From Aporrectodea caliginosa (Eukaryota; Annelida; Clitellata; Crassiclitellata; Lumbricidae): 64,000 nucleotides of DNA. Shown here piece by piece: positions 1 through 11,400 of this stretch. The stretch is taken from positions 537,501 to 601,500 of the forward strand of contig JACEVL010000083.1 in assembly GCA_020284085.1 (NCBI GenBank), given 5' to 3'. Numbering within the stretch: position 1 is the stretch's first letter; every line of letters starts with the position of its first letter. A program made the position numbers and the translations under genes. The notes under the pieces were generated by a model, which made no database searches, was not told where the DNA came from, and saw only the letters and a list, made by a program, of their open reading frames with translations.

Positions 1-829
1 CAATTTGAAGGTAATGGGCTATAGATCAATACTGGTACGAGGAAGAAAGCATTCAGATAAAAAATTAAACGTGGGGATTCGAAAGCCCCCGGCCTATGCG
101 AAATATGTAAACTGTTGTAACTTTTGATTGGATGGTCCGATCTGAACATATATGGTATGTATGGATTCAGAATCATGAGTTGCAAGTGATTTTAGTATGT
201 ATAATGCACATAGAAGCAGTGATGGTACCAGTGTTGGCACATATCCACAAAACTAAAGAAAGTTTCATAAGAAAGTTGCTAATAAACCGGCTATCACAAA
301 TTGAACGTACATATACCGGGGTAGTTAAGTATTGCATATTGTTCTTGTCCAGCTACTTCGCACATGTACACTTGCAAAGACGTGTGCATTTCAATTTTGC
401 CTTCATGCGCTTGCAGAGAGAGCAGGTACTTGTGCAAGTGCACTTCACATCCACGTGGAAAACATCCCTGGCGAGGGGCACGAGGTCCATATGGGAAGCA
501 GCTTGGCTTCCTCTTCCACCCATGATTAGCGGGGTTGTTCAAATGCATCATGCATGGACATATGCTCGCTTGAAATACATGTACACTTCTATTGAGATGT
601 TGATCCAAAGCATCGGTTGTTGGGGGAATTCTCTCCACGTCCCTAGTCTTCTGTGAGAACACCTTCATTCGGACGAGGTCAATGTCAATGTCATCGTTGG
701 GAGTCATTGGAGCACAGCCTACAGACGAATCTCGATGCCACTTCTTTCAGCCTTGGCGATGTTTGAATGGAGTGTCGACGACAGTTGCAAATTCCTCCAT
801 GAGGGATGGAACTTCGTGCATCAACTTTC
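1..829 (-). repeat. Left arm of a long inverted repeat
   Basis: Read on the minus strand this arm matches 1,233-2,058 over about 0.83 kb with scattered substitutions and small indels (base 1 pairs with 2,058; about 829 pairs with 1,233). The arm starts at the window edge, so it may be longer. It carries the inverted copy of the C-terminal part of the transposon-type coding relic found in the right arm, interrupted by small deletions near 700-720. Arms this similar suggest a fairly recent inverted duplication. Confidence 0.9.
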
Positions 830-974
830 AACTATGAAAAGGATGTGTACATCACTGCAGGTGATAAAGTCCATCATGCAGGAAACAGTCCACCAATGAA
901 GCAATGCAACCATGAATAAGCATTCACTCGTGTCCTTATACATCTCTTGCATGCACTTCAAACATGGTCACTTA

Positions 975-1500
975 GGATGGTCCATACCGGAGATACTGAT
1001 ATTGTCGTAATTCTGTTGAGTAATTTCCATCATATCAAGGCTCTGAATCCTGCTGCAGAAATCTGGATCTTCTTCAAAGCGGGAAGGACTACTAGAATGA
1101 TCTCTCTGAACACTATCGCCTCAAACCTTGGAACGACAACGTGCAAAGTAATGGCCCTCTTTCATGCATATACAGATCAGACATTACAGGATCAGGATCG
1201 TTCAAGTTCAAGGGTAAGCGATATTGCTGCAAGTTGATGCACAAAGTGCCATCCCTCATGGAGGAATTTGCAACTGTCGTCGACACTCCATTTCAAATAT
1301 CGCCAAGGCTGAAAGAAGTGGCAGCGAAATTCGTCTGTAGGCTGTACTCCAATGACTTCAACGATGACATTGACATTGACCTCGTCCGAATGAAGGTGTT
1401 CTCACAGAAGACTAGGGACGTGGAGAGAATTCCCCCAACAACCGATGCTTTGGATCAACATCTCAATAGAAGTGTACATGTATTTCAAGCGAGCATATGT
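975..1500 (+). pseudogene. Frameshifted transposon-associated coding relic
   Basis: Two overlapping plus-strand frames read as one protein if a frameshift near 1,170-1,200 is allowed. The first frame (about 977-1,170) starts with a His-Thr-Gly-Asp-Thr-Asp motif and ends in Phe-His-Ala-Tyr-Thr; the second goes on with Gly-Lys-Arg-Tyr, Val-Pro-Ser-Leu-Met-Glu-Glu-Phe-Ala-Thr and Ile-Pro-Pro-Thr-Thr. This architecture resembles a protein often found in several copies in invertebrate genomes with mobile elements; the Asp-x-Asp motif recalls PIN/XPG-type nuclease folds. The family assignment is from memory and not verified. Matching homology fades after about 1,490, and no start codon or complete frame remains. 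Confidence 0.5.
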
Positions 1501-2058
1501 CCATGCATGATGCATTTGAACAACCCCGCTAATCATGGGTGGAAGAGGAAGCCAAGCTGCTTCCCATATGGACCTCGTGCCCCTCGCCAGGGATGTTTTC
1601 CACGTGGATGTGAAGTGCATTTGCACAAGTACCTGCTCTCTCTGCAAGCTCATGAAGGCAAAATTGAAATGCACACGTCTTTGCAAGTGTACATGTGCGA
1701 AGTAGCTGGACAAGAACAATATGCAATACTTAACTACCCCGGTATATGTACGTTCAATTTGTGATAGCCGGTTTATTAGCAACTTTCTTATGAAACTTTC
1801 TTTAGTTTTGTGGATATGTGCCAACACTGGTACCATCACTGCTTCTATGTGCAATATACATATTAAAATCACTTGCAATTCATGATTCTGAATCCATACA
1901 TACCATATATGTTCAGATCGGACCATCCAATCAAAAGTTACAACAGTTTACATATTTCGCATAGGCCGGGGGCTTTCGAATCCCCACGTTTAATTTTTTT
2001 TATCTGAATGCTTTCACCTCGTACCAGTATTGATCTATAGCCCATTACCTTCAAATTG
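1233..2058 (+). repeat. Right arm of a long inverted repeat
   Basis: Reverse-complement partner of 1-829, separated from it by a spacer of about 0.4 kb (830-1,232) that holds the upstream part of the coding relic. The outer 110 bases belong to the same sequence as the 160-bp tandem array that follows, so the array unit is part of the element's end. Confidence 0.9.
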
Positions 2059-3089
2059 GTACTGAAAAAGAAACTTTTGCATCGATTTGATATACTCTGG
2101 GGTAAAATCCACATATTTCGCAAAGGACGGAGGGGGTTTCGAACCCCCACGCTTCATTTTTAAACTGAATGCCTTCTCCTCGGACCAGTATTGATCTAGA
2201 GACCATTACCTTCAAATTGGTACTGAAATATGAAACTTATGTATCTACTGGAAATGACTGTAGCAAAATACGCCTATTTCGCAAACGCCGGAAAAGGGAT
2301 TTAGAACCCCCCACGCTTTTATATGCAATATAAGTTACGCTTTAATGTGCAATATGCATGTTAATATTACTTGCATCTCATGATTCTGAATCCATACATA
2401 CCAAATATGTTCAAATCGGACCATCCAATCAAAAGTTACAACAATTTACATATTTAGCATAGGCCGGGGGATTTCGAACCCCCACGCTTTATTTTTTTTA
2501 TCTGAATGCTTTCCGCTCGGACCTGTATTGATCTATAGACCATTACCTTCAAATTGGTACTGAAAAAGAAACTTTTGCATCTATTTGAAATGACTGGAGT
2601 AAAATCCACATATTTCGCAAAGGACGGAGGTGGGGGTTTCGAACCCCCACGCTTCATTTTTATCTGAATGCTTTCCTCGGACCAATATTGATCTAGAGAC
2701 CATTACCTTCAAATTGGTACTGAAAAACGAAACTTATGCATCTACTGGAAATAACTGGAGCAAAATACACATATTTTGCATAGGTTGGAGGGGGTTTTCG
2801 AGCCCCCACGCTTCTTTTTTTATCTGAATGCTTTCCCCTCGGACCAATATTGGTCTATGGACCATTACCTTCAAATTGGTACTGAAAAAGAAACTTTTGC
2901 ATCTATTTGAAATGACTGGAAAAATACACATATTTCCCATTATAGGCCAGAGGGGTTTTCGAGCCCCCACCCTTAATTTTTATCTGCATGCTTTCCCCTC
3001 GGACGAATATTGATCTACAGACCATTACCTTCAAATTGGTAGTGAAAACGAAACTTTTACATCAACTTGAAATGACTGAAGAAAAATGC
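1951..3089. repeat. 160-bp tandem repeat array
   Basis: Unit starts (the word CATATTTCGC or close variants) fall at 1951, 2112, 2273, 2449, 2609, 2770 and 2929, with a decayed copy near 3089: spacing 159-161 except one 176-bp step. That step (2,325-2,448) is a partial copy of the long inverted repeat arm (compare 1,850-1,950). Each unit has a short hairpin, GGGGGTT-TCG-AACCCCC or a variant, that looks like a tRNA T-arm. Non-autonomous Helitrons and TIR elements of marine invertebrates often carry such central tandem units; class here is uncertain. Confidence 0.85.
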
Positions 3090-3708
3090 ACAGGCACGTT
3101 CCTCCACTCAAGGTGTACAATTGTACATGTAGGTGGGTGCTTTTCAAGACACAGCGACTCCGTTGAATTATTTAGGGACTCGTTATTTTCAAAGCTACTT
3201 TTTCGCGATGGGGCTGAAAATTGTAATGCTTCAGCTTTGCATCAAGTCGATTCCCACCGCACACAAACTTCTTTCAATGTTTGTTTTTGTTGAATTTTGT
3301 ACTGATACATCGACTTTCAATTCGTTTAAATGCGATGAGTTTAGCCTATGTTATTGTTTGGCGTTTCTTATAAAAGTAGGGTTAAAACGCATTCGTATTT
3401 TGTTTCCGATAGGCCTACGTGTTTTAGTAACATCAGAAATGGGTAGAATTTACTGCAGGTTTCCGACCGTGAAACTGAATTGTTCTGAATTCTAATGTTG
3501 TTCTCCGACACATGCTAGTCCCTTTCGAATGGATCTTTGCTGGCTGGAGGTCCTACTTCTACATGAAAGTTTTGTGTTTACTGTTCTACGTGAATCGTTC
3601 CTCAAAATTAATGTCGTTTCAATTGCCGGCGTTTGTTGCATGGCATTGCATTGCATAGAAAGGTATCATAATTATATTATTAATTGTTTGCTGTTTTAAG
3701 ATCTTCAG
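3090..3708. other. Non-coding stretch, nothing recognised
   Basis: Open frames here are short and carry no recognisable motif. The last 25 bases are a plausible pyrimidine-rich acceptor for the candidate exon at 3,709. Confidence 0.5.
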
Positions 3709-3802
3709 CCGGTCCAGGAGGCTATTCGCAAGTCACCGAAAACGGATACAAGTGAGGATAAGAGGCAGAAGAGTTCTTCTCGTTCCGATCAGACGCGGCA
3801 TC
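3709..3802 (+). CDS. Candidate orphan exon, possibly GAD N-terminal region
   Basis: A 94-base open segment follows TCTTCAG and is followed by a strong GTAAGT donor. In the only useful frame it codes a charged Lys/Ser/Arg-rich peptide beginning Pro-Val-Gln-Glu-Ala-Ile-Arg-Lys and ending Ser-Asp-Gln-Thr-Arg-His. It leaves one base of a split codon. That matches the phase of the next candidate exon at 6,036, which in turn fits the first sure GAD exon. Vertebrate GAD67 also has a charged, poorly conserved N-terminal region. No start codon was located. The assignment is inference; an unrelated gene or a chance frame remains possible. Confidence 0.35.
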
Positions 3803-6035
3803 GTAAGTGTTGAGACTTTTAGGAAGACGCTAGGTCACAATAGCAGTGTATCCTGTTGTACGTGACTGTCGTGGTTTTAACAGCTTTGTTTATTTTCACG
3901 CTTACAGACTTTTAATGCACCGTTTACAGCTTAGTATCATTCAGCTTACTGAATGTTGTTCTAATGTGTGACTTTTGTGCATTAGAATAGCGTAGCTTTT
4001 TGTGGCGAAGTTTCAAGAGGTGTTTCGCTGCGCAGTTTTCTCGTACATAGGCATTTATTTTTAATTACAGTGTTATTTTAGTTCCAACATTAATTTCTAT
4101 TCCTGTTCTTATTCTATTACACTGTCGACATTTTCGTTCTAGTTTTAGTTCCTGTTTATAAATAAACTTGGTTCTTATTATAGTTTCACTTCCTATTTAG
4201 AAATAATTTTAGTTCCCGTCCCAGTGCCAAGAAAATTTATATTTGTAGTTCCACTTCCACTTCCACTTCACTTACAGTTCTCACAGAAATGTCTAACACG
4301 AACGATTAATGTCTATCAGACTGTCACACAAAACAGTGTCTTGACGTATTTATGAGATTAGTATATTACGGACAATGTGAATGTCACTGTACTGTCATTT
4401 CAATCAGGAGCCGCCGTCAGTCCGCATAGCTATTAAAATTTGTTTTTTAAATTTTCAATTCCGTTCTCGTCCGAGAAAAATATTGACATTTTTATTCATA
4501 TTCCATTCTCGTTCCAGGTTTATTTTTATTCCAGTTTTCGTTCCGTGGAACTAATTTAAAATAAAATTCCTATTGTATTCTTAGAAACTAAAATAACACG
4601 GATGACAAAAGCGACTGCTTCAGATGAGAAAATTGCTTAGACAACTTATTTATTACTTTCAACAGAGTTACTTGACGCTTTTTCAATTGAATACAAATAT
4701 GCTGAGTGGCTGCAATAACTTCTGAATCAGCTTTGACTTTTGACCCAAACGGCAAAAGCTTATGGCAATAGCATGCATCAAGCCCTAGTGAAGATCAAGA
4801 AAGAAATACAGCAATAAAAATAACACAACACGGAATAAGATTTATACCCTCCAACCACGCACGTGTGACCGACTATCATGATAAAGGTCCAGACTAACTG
4901 CTCGAATGTGAGTCATTTCGCAAACCATATGCCGCTAACAGACGTTACTCACGAGTCTTGCAACGAATCCTGCTAAACAAGTTGGTATAATGACAACGAA
5001 TAGGCCTGCAGCCATTGTTCCGTAGAAATGACAGAGTTTGGCATCAACAGCCGCTGTTAACGCATTTACAGAAGATGCCGGGAGGTGCGAATAGGATCAT
5101 CGACCTCTTTCGGCACAGATCAAACACTTTCTGTATGTGTAAAAGTTCTGTCGGTTGTACGTGTGATCGTCTCTGTGTCTCATTCGATGCAGCGTTTTGT
5201 TTGACCCGGTAACCCCTTAGGCAATCTCTTCTTCCATGTACTGTGCATGGTGTTGTATAGAATCGAAAATTTCGAGTCTGAATACGAGAGCATTTGTGAG
5301 AAACCTATCAAAGGTTTGTTGCCAACTGTCTGACCAACAACAAGCAGAATCTATCTCATTGGACTGATTCATCGGATTTCACCGGATTGCGAATCTTGAA
5401 GTACCGTTGATTGGAGCCTCGTTCGTTATTATTATGGCTCTATAGGAGTTCTAAGATTAGGTTAGGTTAGATCTGAAAGAGTCCTAAGATTTTTAATCCT
5501 GCTACATTTGCCTGAGTGCTTGAGTCTTCAACTCACGGTAGAGATCTGTAGCTTGTTGCCAAACGAGTAGTCGAGAAATCTGCGCGAAAAACACCTCTTG
5601 TAACTTCGTCATTGGTGCTCTTTGTTAGAAACGCATAGATAATAACAGCTGTTGATAAACGCATAATGTGTTATTAGACTATACTTTATGTCGCCAACAA
5701 TATAGGTGTACTTTATACGTAGGACTTTATTGCTCTCGAAAGGGACACGCACTGTTCTATGTTTGCATGTATAATTTTGTGTATGTACGGCCACGAAAAA
5801 TGTACATGAATTGATAAGAATTCAGACGAATCCTGGAATTTCTGTCTACCCGGTTCTGCTAACTGTGTCCTTGTCAGTAATTTTTAATATATATTGAACA
5901 GTTTTACCGGTAGACACCAATTTATTTTAAACATAGTGGTGTGTATGTAATTGTACATGACCCGTGAACATCATCCAGTGGTAATGTTTACCTGACGCAC
6001 TTCGGTTACAACAGTTGTTGCCTTGTGAAATGTAG
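3803..6035. other. AT-rich non-coding stretch (possible intron)
   Basis: Contains a degenerate low-complexity run at 4,069-4,570 built on TTTTAGTTCC/GTTCC words in imperfect copies, and otherwise nothing I can assign. An open frame at 5,015-5,212 is discussed under rejected items. Confidence 0.5.
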
Positions 6036-6214
6036 CGGTGACGGACAACGGTTGCCCGCCGCCTGTGAAGGACTGTCCGGATAAGGCGAACAGGCGGATA
6101 GCACCATCGGCGTCGGATGGGCGACACAAGAAACAATGCTGCTGCTGCCATGATAATTCTTTTCCTATGCCTCCGTGCTCCAACATTTCTGCCTCAGACG
6201 AACCAGAGAGGACG
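6036..6214 (+). CDS. Candidate GAD N-terminal exon with a four-cysteine run
   Basis: The segment follows a TAG acceptor and can end before GTCAGA (6,215) or six bases later before GTAGCT; both leave phase 0, as needed to join the sure GAD exon at 8,197. It codes Pro-Pro-Val-Lys-Asp-Cys, then Lys-Lys-Gln followed by four consecutive cysteines, then Ser-Asp-Glu-Pro-Glu-Arg-Thr. Vertebrate GAD65 has a palmitoylated cysteine cluster at about this distance from the catalytic domain, which makes this exon attractive. The entry phase agrees with the exon at 3,709. The donors are weak and the pairing is not proven. Confidence 0.4.
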
Positions 6215-6340
6215 GTCAGAGTAGCTGGACAGAAGCAGCAACTGAACGGCAGCGAAAGGGATAACAGATCCTCTCTACGTAGGTTCTTCTTAACAGACGA
6301 ACGAAAACGCACCCACTTTACACAACTTTTAAAATGATCA

Positions 6341-6344
<4 letters not shown>

Positions 6345-6391
<47 letters not shown>
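6345..6391. repeat. (CT)n microsatellite
   Basis: About 23 uninterrupted CT dinucleotides. Confidence 0.97.
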
Positions 6392-6395
<4 letters not shown>

Positions 6396-6782
6396 GTGGC
6401 TGTGTACTGTAATCTGTTATTTATATAGCCCCATTTGCAGGGAATCGTGAACGACGTTCTCGACAGGCTAACTAGACGACTATATCTCGTCGCCGATAGT
6501 AGAACGTTGACGGAATTCGTTCCAGATTCAGCATTCTGTTCTTTTCTCTTAAGATTTCTCCGTTCCAGTGTTTCTCCTTTACTTTTCCGTTACTACTCTT
6601 CACTTTTTAGTTTCAAAATAACTAGGGTCTAACTGACTTGACTAATTTTCTCTTTATTGCCAATTATACCCCAACTACAACCACAGCCGCTGCTCCAGTA
6701 AGCGTGTTATCAGCTGCTTGTCTCGGCAGTGGATCTGACATGTTATTATGTTCGATATATCCATATGTTTGAATATACATGT

Positions 6783-6877
6783 AAGTAAGTAAGTAGTATA
6801 TTGTTTATTAAACCGGTTGCAGAAAAGCCGCACTCCGGTGTACAAGCATCTTAGGACAGATACAATCAATAGGAGTA
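6783..6877 (-). repeat. 3' tail of a retroelement (AAGT)n type
   Basis: Read on the minus strand it ends in TTTAATAAACAATATACTA followed by CTTA repeats. A similar tail lies at 23,615-23,715 (minus) and a related CTTA-tailed end at 58,270-58,350 (plus), showing a shared family. Confidence 0.6.
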
Positions 6878-7371
6878 GTCCACAGCATTCTTCCTATAGA
6901 CTGATAGCCCTCCTTCCCCGGTACTCTCACATCTCTACTTTTATGTTTGACGAACTTCATTGGCTCTCTCTGCATGCTCGCATTCAATTTAAAATCCTCT
7001 CTCTGATCTTCAAGGCTCAGAGGGGTCTTGCCCCGCAATATCTGGAATGCGTAATACTTCGGCCTCACTCAGCTTCCTCCCACCGTCCACTTTGTTCATG
7101 CAATAGACTTGACCTCTTGGTTCCCCGTACCTTCAACTGCTATGCGCTCAGGCTTATTTCCTTTGCTTCAATTGGTCCCTCTCTTTGGAATGCTCTTTCT
7201 CCTTCTGTTCGCTCTAAAATTCTCTCTGGCAGTCTCTCTTCTTCCTTCGCTTTTCTCAAAACCTGTTTATTTTCGCGGGGCTTAGCACACTGGGAGCGCT
7301 TCTGAACGGTTCACCCTACGAGAGGCGCTTTATAAATACTTAAATACGATACGATACGATACGATACGATA
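6878..7371 (+). mobile_element. 5'-truncated non-LTR retrotransposon (RT C-terminus)
   Basis: An open frame codes the typical tail region of CR1/L2/Rex-like reverse transcriptases: Arg-Leu-Ile-Ala, His-Ile-Ser, Glu-Leu-His-Trp-Leu, Ile-Gln-Phe-Lys-Ile, Gly-Leu-Ala-Pro-Gln-Tyr-Leu and Ser-Leu-Trp-Asn-Ala-Leu in the expected order. The stop is at about 7,305. The 3' end has GCGCTTTATAAATA and an (ACGAT)n tail at 7,345-7,370, as expected for target-primed insertion. It is an incomplete dead copy lying between candidate GAD exons. Homologous fragments are at 27.9 kb and 38.3 kb. Confidence 0.85.
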
Positions 7372-7689
7372 GATGTATGAAATCATTTAATCTTTACCTT
7401 TAGTTTTGCATGCGTAGAATAGTTCATTGTTTAGTATCAGTTGCTTGCTTTGCTTGTCTTCGACCGTGGCATGTTAGGTCGTCATTTTAATATTCACAGT
7501 CTTCGTTATTTGGAATGTTTACATTACACGGTGTAGCGTGCATACTGCATACGCTGTGGGATGCGACGCTCAGAAACACTTTGAAAATACCTTCAACATT
7601 TTCGATAATTTATTTAACTCGTAGAACAGGAATTTAGTATTGAATGATTATTATATAGCATTATTTAATGCTTATTTGTTATAACCACG

Positions 7690-8155
7690 ATACTACACGG
7701 CATATGGTATAGGCCTATAAGTTTTTATACGGTGATACTATGTGCTATAGGCCTATAAGTTTTTAGGCCTTTGGTACGGTAGGCCTATACGATAACATGC
7801 AGACTACGCCTGCCATAGAAAAGTTCTACTTCTACACCACAGTGTGAGCGATTTACTATTATGTGATACTGTGGTATGTTGCAAATGACGTATAGGCCTA
7901 CCATACCACGTATCATAGACGTGCTATTATGTGGCATGTTGAAACTGGCGTATAGCCTACTATACCGCAGTATCATAGATATACTATTACGTGGTATATG
8001 GAAATTGGCGTAAAGGTCTACCATACCGGTACCGCAGTATCATAGATATACTATTACGTTATACTATGGTATGTTCCAAATGGCGTTCAGGCGCATACTA
8101 CACCACAGTATCGTAGATATGCTGTTTAGTGACATTGTGATATGTTACAATTGGC
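7690..8155. repeat. Degenerate tandem repeat of about 70-85 bp
   Basis: Four to five diverged copies share CAGTATCATAGATATACTA and a following GTGGTATGTT-like word; TAGGCCTA words occur in the first part. The array stops about 40 bases before the GAD exon at 8,197. Confidence 0.7.
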
Positions 8156-8196
8156 TCTACAAGAATGTGTTGTATTGATCAGAGTCGTCACCGCAG

Positions 8197-8425
8197 ACGA
8201 GAGAGGCCCAGGTTAAGACATCGAGTTTCCTGTTTGCCGTCGTCGACATTCTGCTGGACTTCATCCGTAAGACGAACGATCGATCGACGAAGGTCCTCGA
8301 CTTCCACCATCCGCACGTCCTCCGTGAGATGATGTCCCACTGTCTCGACATTACCGACCAACCGCAGAACCTCGAACAGATCCTCAGCGACTGCAAGGAA
8401 ACGCTCAAGTACTGCGTCAGGACAG
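8197..8425 (+). CDS. GAD: GAD exon 1 (first sure exon)
   Basis: Enters in phase 0 after CCGCAG and leaves one base before GTCTGT. Codes the dimer-contacting N-terminal domain: Val-Val-Asp-Ile-Leu-Leu-Asp-Phe, then [11 protein letters not shown] and Thr-Leu-Lys-Tyr-Cys-Val-Arg-Thr-Gly. Confidence 0.93.
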
Positions 8426-11400
8426 GTCTGTATATATACTTACGATGCCCATTCGTGTTTCTTGGCTATCTCTGTGTAATGTCGTAATCGTAATCGTAAA
8501 TTTGTATAGCGCCACTTCAAGAGAAACTTCTCAGAGGCGCTCCCAACCTGACAACACCAAGCCACGATCGAGGAGAATGGTTTTTATACGCTTCTTGGAA
8601 AGGGGCAAAGAAAGACCAAGAAGTTCATCACGGAGTTTGCTAGCAATCTATTCCAGAAAGATTGGCCGACCACAGCGAGCGCTCGCATGAATCTGAAGGG
8701 GCGCTTTGTCCTTAAGGAATACTCACAAAGATAAGACTTGAATGCGCGCAGTTATATTATAGCCTTTCATAAAACTCCAGACCCAATAGCTTAAAGATGT
8801 TTTTTCGCTACCAAGGCCGTTGACATCGATGGGAAAGAACACTCCAAGAAGTTATTACGGATAGTTTCTAGGCAACCTATTTCAGAAAGATGGACCGAAC
8901 ACAGCAAAGCCGAATGTCTAATCTTTGTCCTTTAGGAATCTCAAATTAGACATGCGACAATCACGTCATGCCTTTAATAAAACTCTATAATTATAGAACC
9001 AATAGCTTCACGATATTTTATGACTACAAATGTCGTTGACTTCAACAGGAAAGACACTCCGACGAGTTATCTGCTAGTTATAGTTGTGCACATATTATAC
9101 TGTCAACAGACTTGTATTGTATTGTATTTAAAAATTTATAAAGCGCCTCTCACAGTAATACCCAATCAGAGCTCTGTTGATACAGCATTTTCTGAGTTGC
9201 TTAGCATGACCGTATTATGTGTAATCTTTCATGCACAACAGGTTCTCAACTAGACTAAGTCTATGATTCATCGGGCAGCCAATGGATGTATGGATTATAT
9301 GCAAATTAATTATTTAAAGTTAATTAATTGATTCATTATGTTCTTACATGCTTACTTATGAAGAATTCTCAACGGGTGTTAGAAGACGTTGTAAAGACTC
9401 CGTTTGCTATTCTTAAGCCCTGATTCGCGTAACTTTTATAAATCATGCGCTCATGTGAACGCGTGTTTGGAAATATAGCCTACTCACGATATTCAAATAC
9501 GGAACACTACTGATATACAGGCACGTAGCCAGACTTAAATTCAAGAGGAGGCAATCACAGACCATTATAGCCTAGTTCTCAAGACGATATATAAAAAAGC
9601 AGAGGAGGCAACTGCCTCCTCGTGCTTCCATGTGATATGCTGATAGATATATATAAGTCATTGTATTAAATAGGCCTATATTTATCCTACTGCGACGTTG
9701 CTAGGTCTCAAAATATCACAGTCTATTAAAACGGTTGCAGAATTTTTCAGAAGCGTGCTATCACAGATTTATCTGCGGCGTACCTGTCAGAAGCAGGTGC
9801 TTGCCTTTTGAGTGAGATTGGAATCTATATGAGAAAATGAACACTACGTTTGAAGTATTGCCTTCTGCTCTCTCTGATGCGCGTCGTTCATAACACAGGT
9901 CTAGCAGCCTATATTTAGAGCCGTCGCGCATTTGTAATCTTGTATATTAAATCTTCCAATTGATTTCACGAAATACTCAGCAGTTTCTTCAGTTAATAAA
10001 TTCTGTTCCATAAACGCGTTTAATATTTCGATTTTTAATAAAGCTTCTGTCGTTGCATTTGCCGCCATCTGGCGTTCATATTAAAGCAGAAGTTATCTTT
10101 CGAGACTTCATCGCATGGTGTCTCCCACTCGCGTCGACTTATTGAAACTCTGACTTTGACACAAGGCAGCAGCTGTAGCCTGAGGAATTGATACAGACCA
10201 GTGATCATGATTGACAGCTGCGTGACACTTAGTGTCATTCGCAGCTACAGATTTCTTCTTTTATTAAGAATTGATTTATTGGCTGAAGTTACCCGATAGC
10301 GAACAATAAGACACGATGCGCACGTTGTGAGTATAGTTAACGAAAAGTACAATAGTTATTGTTCAACTATATATGAAGCTAGTTATTTTCAAAGGACGCC
10401 TGATTGGATACAACAGAGTTATCGATACAACTCTTGTTGCACTTACTAAATTCAAAAGACGGTTAGAAGATGGTTAAGCTGTTGTTGTAACAAGAAGTGT
10501 GCCAATTAGGTTACAAGACGAGCACGCAATTCTCATAGCTCAACTAACTGCAAGTAGCAGTGACATCAACGTACAAATTTTCCATTTATCAAAAATAAAT
10601 GAACAAGAAATTATTTGAAGATTAAGCCATTCATTTTCCTTATACGTTGCTGAGAGGTGACGTATAAGGAAAATTCCATCCGATGTGGACTCAAGGGCAC
10701 AACTTGTGTAGGTAAGTAAGTAAGTAGCTTAATTAGTGTACAGCATCCATGCCATCTGACATCATCGACGAAAACCCATTGGTTGGTTCTACGTGTGTGC
10801 GTGGGCCCGTCACTTGTAACTCTTCTAGTCTACTAGAAGCATCGTTTTGATAACTGATGCAATAGTCTGGGTTTTGATTACATTTAGCATTATATAGACA
10901 TGCGCAGACAGCGCCCCAGATTTGTTTTGCTCTTTAAGCGGCGCTATATAAATGTACGATTACAATACTAGAAGAATGTTGGGTAGCTAAGGCAACCTTG
11001 TTTGATTAATTAATTATCCGTCTGTCAGCTGCGAGAGCTAATTGCGACTCTTTCCTTTCCTCTATGCGACGATATAAGTTGTTTTATGTTTGAAACACCT
11101 GTCACATTGACACATCGCGATGCCATTGGAGAACGCTTACATGTATAGACGTCCAGATTGCAAGACGTGGCTGTCCTCGTGTGCTCAAGTGGAATAATTG
11201 CTTAAGTATGTTTGTTCGTCCATAATGTTATAACGAACTCCTCAGCTGTTCAGTGGAGCATATTATCATACGGATTGTTTCTATAAACTATGTCTATAGA
11301 CTTAACCATTACGTCCGCTAATAGCTTGCGAACTCAAACATAATCGTTCTTACTAATTATTGGCTGTTTACGGACCTGCTAAAGCGTGGTTATTGTTATG

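Noticed and set aside
132..1926. Two near-identical 174-codon frames in opposite orientation (132-656 plus, 1402-1926 minus)
   Set aside because: They are the non-coding strand of the inverted-repeat arms; the plausible relic protein runs in other frames.
5015..5212. 65-codon open frame with Arg-Ile-Ile-Asp-Leu-Phe and Arg-Ser-Asn-Thr, a faint echo of the GAD67 N-terminus
   Set aside because: The frame ends at a possible GTAACC donor in phase 2, which does not fit the candidate exon at 6,036 or the sure exon at 8,197; similarity is too short to stand alone.
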